NCBI GenBank assembly: GCA_029204225.1 | Contig: CM055100.1 | Span: 62,338,503 to 62,402,502 of the forward strand | Source of the DNA: Diphasiastrum complanatum | Lineage: Eukaryota > Streptophyta > Lycopodiopsida > Lycopodiales > Lycopodiaceae | Direction of reading: 5' to 3' | DNA length: 64,000 nucleotides | In this document: in pieces, positions 57,601 to 64,000 of the stretch | Numbering within the stretch: the stretch's first letter is position 1 | Layout of the letters: each line of letters starts with the position of its first letter | Program-made: the position numbers and the translations under genes | Notes under the pieces: model-generated | Told to the model about the DNA's origin: nothing | Databases searched by the model: none | Seen by the model: the letters and a program-made list of their open reading frames with translations, nothing else

Positions 57601-60600
57601 GATTTCTATAAAACAACAGCTTGTTGGAGCTTTCAAGGAGCAAATTCAAATGTTTAGGTTGCACCTTTCCACCCAATTGAATTGCATGATTATATGACAC
57701 TTAATGTCTATTACAGTGAATTTTGTTTCTATGCACAAACATAATGGCACAATTCATGGTTCATGTAAAGGAGCAAGGCATTCATCCCAATGTTGTGGAA
57801 ATGACCAATTAAGCAAAATGTTTTTATTGTTGATGGACATCTAATTGAAGATTGACATGACTTTGCAAATCTTTTTGCTAATTCAAACTTGTGTTTGACT
57901 TGTCTTGTATAACAATATTTTGCCAATGATTCATGCTTACGATGTAATTTACTAAAGGTTAACTATGTTAGGATTTGTTATGCATCTATACATTTCTCTG
58001 TGATTGTCAATTGCCATGTGACAATCTTATTGTATGTGATTATCAAATCACACCATTGCCATGTAGTTCAATAATATGATTCTTGATGATACCACGAAAG
58101 CCCTTGACATTTTTCCACGTGTTTTGATAGAAGCCAAAATCTAAAGCGCTGTGACATGCCTCAATTTTATAAAATGAAGCTACTTGTAAATATGTTAGAA
58201 TCTCATGATCCTCTTCCTCCACTCTATGTCTAGGTGTCTAAATATTTTGTCTACTAGGAATATATGCATTTTTCTTGTAGAAATCTATGCACTTGTAAGT
58301 GTTGGGGATTGTTTTGATCTTCTTATCAGCAAGGTCAAATATACCTTGGGATAGTTGTTCAATAACATATGTTGCAATGATAACCCTTATGTAAAACTCC
58401 AATGATGTAGATAGTAGAGTTCTTTTCTACATTTTATTCCCATTTTACCTCATGGAACAAACTCAATCCAAGGATGATATCATTGTCACTCATAACAAAG
58501 TCAATTCAGGTGTAAGTTCTTGGCAAGAACCTATTGGTCAGCCAAAAGTTATACTCTAATGGCACAACTCAATGTCATGATAATCAATGCTATTTGATGT
58601 GCGATTCATATTTTTGGACTATGGTTTGATTGAAATTCAATTTTATTGCTACTTCTTGTGTGTGTGAGTAACATAGCATATTCATGCAACATAAAAGTCA
58701 ACGTTTGTGAAATCTACGATGATTAGTTTAAGCTCCAAATATGTGGGACTGAAGTGTGGGCAATCAAGATAATAGTGAATGCCATGGCAATGATGGCCCC
58801 CACACACTCTAATATATTGAATGCCACTGCAATGATGGCCCCCACACACTCTCCCTTGAATGAATCTCCATAGGCTTTATGCTCATCCTACAATATGCTT
58901 CTTGGTATTATCAACCCATTGGATCACATAAAATCAAACTTCAATGGCTAAGCCAAACTCAATCCACCATATGTGGGAAGATTTCTTGGTTTTCAAGGAG
59001 AGGCTCTAACGACCAAAGAAACTTTGGATACCAAGTTAACCAATTTAGGCAGATTAATTCTTGTGTCTTTACCCTTTCTATTGTGTGCCTGGCATAATCT
59101 AATTGTGCGATATTAATTGAGAATTTTTACATGTTATGCTAAATGAATTGGGCCCTTGTTCTGACAAACTCACGTCAATCGATATTAAAAAAGCCAATTG
59201 CATAGCCAAGAAACCGAAAAAAAACCATGGATTCAAAGGCACACCCACCTTTCAGATTGAGGCAAAGCTTTCAGATTGAAGATTTGTGCTACTTTAAGCT
59301 TTCAAACGACTCGCAAGTTTATGCCTTACAAATTGAAAATACAAAAACGTTTTAACCTTTTTAAACCTAGTGTTTAATTTGGAAAGGTAGTTTGTCAAAT
59401 TTGACTCACAAATAAACACTTTTTATTATTACCGTTCAAATTGGGACATAATTCTTGGAATTGACTTTGGATTGACACTTAAGGGGGCTAGAAGGCCTGG
59501 CTCGTGGCCTTAGACCTTGAAGTGTGTAGTCCCAAGTAGGGCAAAAGACCTACACGTGCTGTTTCGTACCAAGTCCCAAATTTAGAATGAAGTTTTCTTA
59601 TTAGTCCAATAAGGAAACATGGGTTCTTCCTACTAACTTAGGACGAGTTGCCACCATGTGGCAGATGAGATGACATGGGACCTTTGCCATGTAGAGGCAA
59701 CTAAGCCCACTTTTTGGACTTAGTGATATTGTCTAGCATGAACTCAACAAAAACAGACCAATGATATGGCAGGGATTCATAACAAGCCAATCATATTGCG
59801 GCCCTCTATTTAGCAATTACAATTCAAGTTTGAAACAGAATTGGCCCATTGCTTATCAACTCACTTTCAAAGCTCAAAAACTAGGCAACAAGTGAAAGGG
59901 TTAGGCAAAGGGACTTGTCGCTAGTCCGCGAAACTACCTCTATGTCATGTTTTAAGGTGTCTCCAAAATAAATAGCTAAAAGAGCACTTGTGGGCATTGC
60001 TTTGATCTTATTGCCTTTCTTTGAGAGAGTAGAGAGAGTGTATTCCACACCACCACTACCACACAGTGGTGGTGGCCGCCCACATCTTTAAGGGTAAGCA
60101 ATTGTCTTGAAAAACTAGTGGTATAATTGCCCATCTCAAGTAGATGGCTACTTGCACCACCATTGCCATTGTAGTGATGGTGCAAAATCAGTTGATGAGA
60201 AAAGGTATTATGGTTTGTGTGAGGATGAAAAAGGCACAAACTTTGATTGTCAGGTGCAATAAGTGACATTGACACTCTCATTTAACTTGGACCTTCACAT
60301 GGGCATTGACATTTAAAACTTGTGTTTGATCTAGTGAGAGGCTATAGGGTTTGACATTTGCTAACAACAAGCCTTCCTTTTCTATTCTCTCTCTCTCTCT
60401 ATAACATCTCACTTTATGACCATTTTCCCTCTAGAAACCTAAAAAACCTATACTAAGTTAAACAAAAGCTCTCACTCACTCTCTCTCTCTTTCTCTCTCA
60501 CACACACACACACCTACCTACCTGGGCCACATGACCGAGGCTGGTTGCCTCTAGAAATGTGAGAGCAGGCCACATCTCGGAAGTAGAGTGCTATCTTCGA

Positions 60601-60873
60601 CCTATGTGTCATCATTTGATGGGCCATGGTAGAGGCTGCCTCCAAAGGCTGGCTTGTCTCCAGAAGTTGACTTTTTTTCACCTGAGAAGGCAGAGCCAAC
60701 CTGGGAGGCAAGAAGGAAAATCTCCTACCTACTCCATGTGGCCATGGATTCTCTCTCTCTCTCTAAAATTTTTCTAGTTCCAAAAAATTGGTCTTCTTTT
60801 TAGACCTTTCATGGACAGGACCCACTTTAGTTGTGACATAATTAACAAGCGGACATTTGAAAATTTTAGGGGA

Positions 60874-60885
60874 CACGTGGCCAAT
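60874..60885 (+). promoter_or_regulatory. G-box (CACGTG) beside a CCAAT box
   Basis: GACACGTGGCCAAT about 275 bp before the ABCG start codon. G-boxes bind bZIP and bHLH factors and are common in stress- and hormone-responsive plant promoters. Position fits, but function is inferred. Confidence 0.35.
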
Positions 60886-61112
60886 TAAAAAGCAAGAATC
60901 CTTTTTTCTCCACAATAGCATACATACATTCATTCTTCTCTGATAATCGCACTCCGTCAGAAGAATATGCAGCTGATGATCAAACAGCATTGTGGGCTGA
61001 ATCGATCCTCGGAGCTAATTAGTCCATATGATTGGGATTTTTTGTTGTTTTGATTATAGAGCTTCGATGTGCAAAGCCTGTGGTTAAGCTGAGACAGAGA
61101 TCCGTATCATCT

Positions 61113-61122
61113 CCATATATAG
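61113..61122 (+). promoter_or_regulatory. TATA-like box before the ABCG start
   Basis: CCATATATAG, 33-41 bp before the ATG at 61155. If used, the 5' untranslated region would be only a few bases long, so the true start may lie further up. Confidence 0.3.
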
Positions 61123-61154
61123 TGAGATAACATCAGCGATTATGTAAGTTCCAA

Positions 61155-61507
61155 ATGGCAGCACCCACGCCCGCCGTTCTTGAAGCTGAGATATGGAGTA
61201 TTAGAAGGTCTTCAAGCTCGGGAAGGTGGGGAAGCGATAATGTATTCTCCCGCGGTTCCAGTGCTTGTAAGGAGGAGGATGACGAGGAGGCTTTGAAATG
61301 GGCAGCTTTAGAGAAGCTGCCTACCTACAATCGGCTAAGAACAGCAATAATAAAAAGTGAAACAGAAAATGGGAGGTTTATCCACGAGGAGGTAGATGTC
61401 ACCAAGCTCGGTTTGGAAGAAAGGAAGCATATTGTCGAGAAAATTCTGAAAGTCACAGATGAGGATAACGAACAGTTTCTGATAAAATTTCGGGACAGAA
61501 TCGACCG
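61155..61507 (+). CDS. ABCG exon 1
   Basis: 117 codons plus 2 nt. Start codon context CCAAATGGC is good for plants. It ends KFRDRIDR with donor GACCG followed by gtactctc; the intron begins at once with a (CT)25 tract (61510-61559). Confidence 0.9.
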
Positions 61508-61562
<55 letters not shown>

Positions 61563-63034
61563 TTAATGATGAATGATTTTGCTAAGTCACATAATTGTTG
61601 TAAGTAGTGCCAAAGATGTGATTCTGAACAAATCACATACAGGCGAACAAACTGCTGGTGATTGTTATCTTCTTTCTTTGTTAATTCGGCTATTTGTCCA
61701 TTCAGGGTTGGAATAGATTTGCCGAGAATTGAAGTAAGATTTGAGCACTTGAATGTGGACGCAGATGTGTATGTAGGAAGCAGAGCACTTCCGACACTCA
61801 CTAATTTCACAATCAATACTGTGGAGGTGCGTATACAATATACATTGAAGTTTCTGTGAGATATCATTACTTCGTCACTTGTACTGCGTGTTGCATGTCA
61901 TTCACGCTCAGATTTGTTGAGACGTTCAATTGTCCATAATATCGTACCGAGAGGAGCGAGAATGAGGCTTATTGACTGAAGGATAGTCTTCTTATTGTGA
62001 CATGGTAGAGCATTCTTGGTGTGCTTCACCTGTTCCCTTCCAAAAAACGAGTTCTCAATGTGCTGCAAGATGTTAGCGGCATCATAAAGCCATCCAGGTT
62101 AACGCTAAACTGCGCATTTTCTTATTGGATCTCAACTATGATTACTTTTACCAGTTGTGTGTATGATTGAGTGGAATAATGAATTGGATTTTGTTAATGG
62201 ATCAAAGTGAGTAGACTGCAAGATATACACACCAATTCATTGAGGTTGCATTTTACGTCTGAAGGAGTATCATTTGATACTCTTGAAAATTAAAGGCATA
62301 TGTATAAGCACCGTGATTGATTATGCTCAATTTTAACAGGATGACACTACTTCTTGGACCACCTGGCTCTGGAAAGACTACTTTGCTTTTGGCCCTTGCT
62401 GGAGAGCTTGATCGCGACCTAAGAGTACGGATTTCTTCATAATAATGGTTTTTCTTGATTTATACCTTGTGGCAGCCTTCTACAATATCTTTGTTTTCAG
62501 GTTTCAGGAAACATAACGTACAACGGGCACAGACTTGAAGAGTTTGTGCCACAAAGGACGTCGGCATATATTAGTCAAACAGATTTGCATGTGGGAGAAA
62601 TGACAGTCAGAGAGACACTCGATTTCTCTGGCCGTTTTCAAGGTTCGGGGACAAGATATGGTTGGTATTCTAGCTTTTACGGTGCGATCATCACGTCTAC
62701 CTTAACAGCTCCTGTACACTGTATGCAGATTAACCTTTTCTGTAGTGGGATGTTCAATCCTGTTGTTGTTGGATTTGCTTATACAGACATGATTTCAGAA
62801 CTTTTAAGGAGAGAGAAGCAGGCAGGGATTAAGCCTGACATTGATGTTGATGCATTTATGAAGGTCACCATCGGAAAACCCGCAAGCATAGTTGTAAATT
62901 TTTAGGTAATGTGAATGTAATTATCCCTTTTTCTGTATCCTTGGCTCATATTTTGAAAAAAAATCTTTTGCATCTTCCAGGCAGCTGTTGTGGATGGCCA
63001 AGAGGCTAGCATTGTGACAGACTATGTTCTAAAG
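61155..63034 (+). CDS. Full-size ABCG (PDR-type) ABC transporter, 5' part
   Basis: Seven exons (61155-61507, 61706-61826, 62009-62097, 62340-62424, 62501-62660, 62787-62863, 62981-63034) joined in frame give 313 residues. The sequence ends before the rest of the first nucleotide-binding domain. Start: [20 protein letters not shown], then the plant PDR motif [29 protein letters not shown]-like [32 protein letters not shown], Walker [10 protein letters not shown] (62356-62382), Q-loop region [51 protein letters not shown]. Plant full-size ABCGs are plasma-membrane exporters of terpenoids, hormones, cuticle precursors or toxins. The substrate cannot be told from this part. No defect is seen in the visible exons. 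Confidence 0.93.
61510..61559. repeat. (CT)n microsatellite at the ABCG exon 1 donor
   Basis: Fifty bases of CT starting two bases after the GT of the donor (GTA then CTCTCT). Confidence 0.95.
61706..61826 (+). CDS. ABCG exon 2
   Basis: 121 nt: [20 protein letters not shown] then [20 protein letters not shown]. Typical PDR N-terminal extension. Acceptor gtccattcag, donor gtgcgt. Confidence 0.9.
62009..62097 (+). CDS. ABCG exon 3
   Basis: 89 nt: [20 protein letters not shown] then DVSGIIKPS. Acceptor catggtag, donor CCAG followed by gttaac. Its homology to the PDR family places it even though no long open frame marks it. Confidence 0.88.
62340..62424 (+). CDS. ABCG exon 4 (Walker A)
   Basis: 85 nt: [20 protein letters not shown] then GELDRDLR. 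The P-loop Lys and Thr are present. Acceptor ttttaacag, donor gtacgg. Confidence 0.92.
62501..62660 (+). CDS. ABCG exon 5 (Q-loop region)
   Basis: 160 nt: [20 protein letters not shown] then [20 protein letters not shown] and [12 protein letters not shown]. Acceptor ttgttttcag; donor TATG followed by gttggt. Confidence 0.92.
62787..62863 (+). CDS. ABCG exon 6
   Basis: 77 nt: [20 protein letters not shown] then VDAFMK. Acceptor gcttatacag, donor AAG followed by gtcacc. Confidence 0.9.
62981..63034 (+). CDS. ABCG exon 7
   Basis: 18 codons: [18 protein letters not shown]. Acceptor catcttccag, donor gtatgt. The following intron runs past the window end. Confidence 0.9.
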
Positions 63035-63702
63035 GTATGTCCTTGAAAATGCATGAGTACAGAGTACTGTGCCATAAACTGGAGACTGCCTATATATATG
63101 CTGTAAAGGTATTGCTGTGTAACATTATTAGAAAGGGACAGAACAGAACATATCCAAAAAAGTAGGAAACGAAGTGAAGGTCGAGAAAAGTATTGTATTC
63201 ATGAAAAGGGAATGATGATACATCAAGAATGTAATTGTTGAATAGCAGAGCTACATAATCACAACTGTTTACATCTAAGGTACATCAAGTAAAGAAAATT
63301 TATCGCTGCATGAAGAGAAGAACAGAGAACAGTTGTTTTGGGATGCAGTGGGCACCCTATGTGAAGCCCTCATATAACTGAACTAGGTGCCTGGCTGTCC
63401 CGAGAAAGGTCAGCATAGGATTGCCACCTTAGCCATTCAGCTAGGTTGCTTCACGTGGATTCCCAATTCACCTGTGTGTGTGGTTTTTTGATTACTCCAT
63501 AGTATCATACAAACAATCCCTTGCTTAATCAAAACATCTAAACAAAATTTTTAACATGAGCATTAACTTGTCTTCTTCTCCTTCGCCCTTTTTTTTTGTG
63601 AGTGTCTTAGGATCGTTACTCTTCCCATGCTCTATGTGTACACGTCAGCCCTGTCTTGGTACACTCTATCCATCAGGAAGAGCTTTTACCCTATAATACA
63701 AT

Positions 63703-63912
63703 TTACAAGCTATAAAAGATTAACAAATAAAAATGATTGGTGCAAATCATTGCGTACATGATTGACCCAATCAAGCTTCTATAGGGACACTGATCCATTT
63801 GCTTTCGTTCTTCTGGCAATGGTGGATTGCTTGAGCTCAGTCTGGTAGTTGGATCTAGGGGCATCCCCAAGGGAGTTGAATCACACATTCCATAACTTTT
63901 ATTCATGCTCAC
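63703..63912 (-). pseudogene. Antisense copia fragment in ABCG intron 7
   Basis: PLPEERKQMDQCPYRSLIGS then IMYAMICT, the well-conserved segment between reverse transcriptase and RNase H of copia elements. The rest of 63035-64000 shows no exon or other motif. Confidence 0.7.
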
Positions 63913-64000
63913 GATTTATCTTTCCTGTGATAACCACATTTCCCTTGATTCCCTGTTCCTTCTTATGTGAATGCCCAGATAGTAATAATTCACCTCAGTC

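Larger units (their letters stand above)
52762..61113. other. Intergenic region between WASH1 and ABCG genes
   Basis: About 8.3 kb, AT-rich. One reverse-transcriptase relic (54390-54613), a 42-bp tandem duplication at 58776-58858, a 30-bp direct repeat at about 53737 and 53788 (GAAATGCATCTAATTGTCTT), and TC/AC tracts at 60380-60515. No other gene is recognised on either strand. Part of the first few hundred bases is likely the WASH 3' untranslated region. Confidence 0.5.

Overview
This is a nuclear window from a land plant with long introns. It has canonical GT-AG splice junctions, nested Ty3/gypsy and Ty1/copia retrotransposons, L1-like LINEs, a hAT transposase relic, a MITE-like element, many (GA/TC)n microsatellites and the 5' part of a plant-type full-size ABCG (PDR) transporter. 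There are no operons and no organellar or bacterial signals. Introns of 11-15 kb packed with retroelements fit a fern, lycophyte, gymnosperm or early-diverging angiosperm. The sequence alone does not let me name the species.

The main result is a split gene on the + strand that I assemble by eye as a homologue of WASH1, the Arp2/3 activator of the endosomal WASH complex. Thirteen exons between 4952 and 52761 join into one open frame of 458 codons plus stop. In order they give a WASH-specific segment (SSAKYPS), a segment ending in LLFNST-LPYSKYRL, an IAPSA motif, a polyproline run, a WH2 motif (LMASIRSPGIALRK), a central motif with MRR, and an acidic tail ending DDEEWDD. The N-terminal exons lie before the window. 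The exons are tiny (16-279 nt) and the gene covers almost 48 kb because its introns hold mobile DNA.

Layout: 1-4.4 kb, antisense broken hAT transposase; 4.5-4.9 kb, a 351-bp GA/GGGA microsatellite just before WASH exon A; 5.1-16.3 kb intron, with degenerate chromodomain gypsy element 1 (8582-15774), a young nested copia copy with 5-bp target duplication (11321-14209) and a MITE-like element (15909-16150); 16.6-32.0 kb intron, with gypsy element 2 (16927-23567, intact 5-bp target duplication, reverse transcriptase and integrase replaced by an unrecognised duplicated segment), a copia copy split by a third gypsy fragment, and a compound inverted/direct repeat at 30.9-31.2 kb; 32.5-45.8 kb intron, with three LINE copies all missing the reverse-transcriptase core; 45.8-52.8 kb, the proline-rich, WH2, central and acidic exons with one more degenerate copia in the last long intron; 52.8-61.1 kb, intergenic with one small reverse-transcriptase relic; 61.2-63.0 kb, seven exons of an ABCG/PDR transporter running off the right edge.

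The two host genes are on the same strand and nothing shows that they work together. The transposons explain most of the open reading frames in the window. Long Ser-Leu or Arg-Glu reading frames are microsatellite artefacts.
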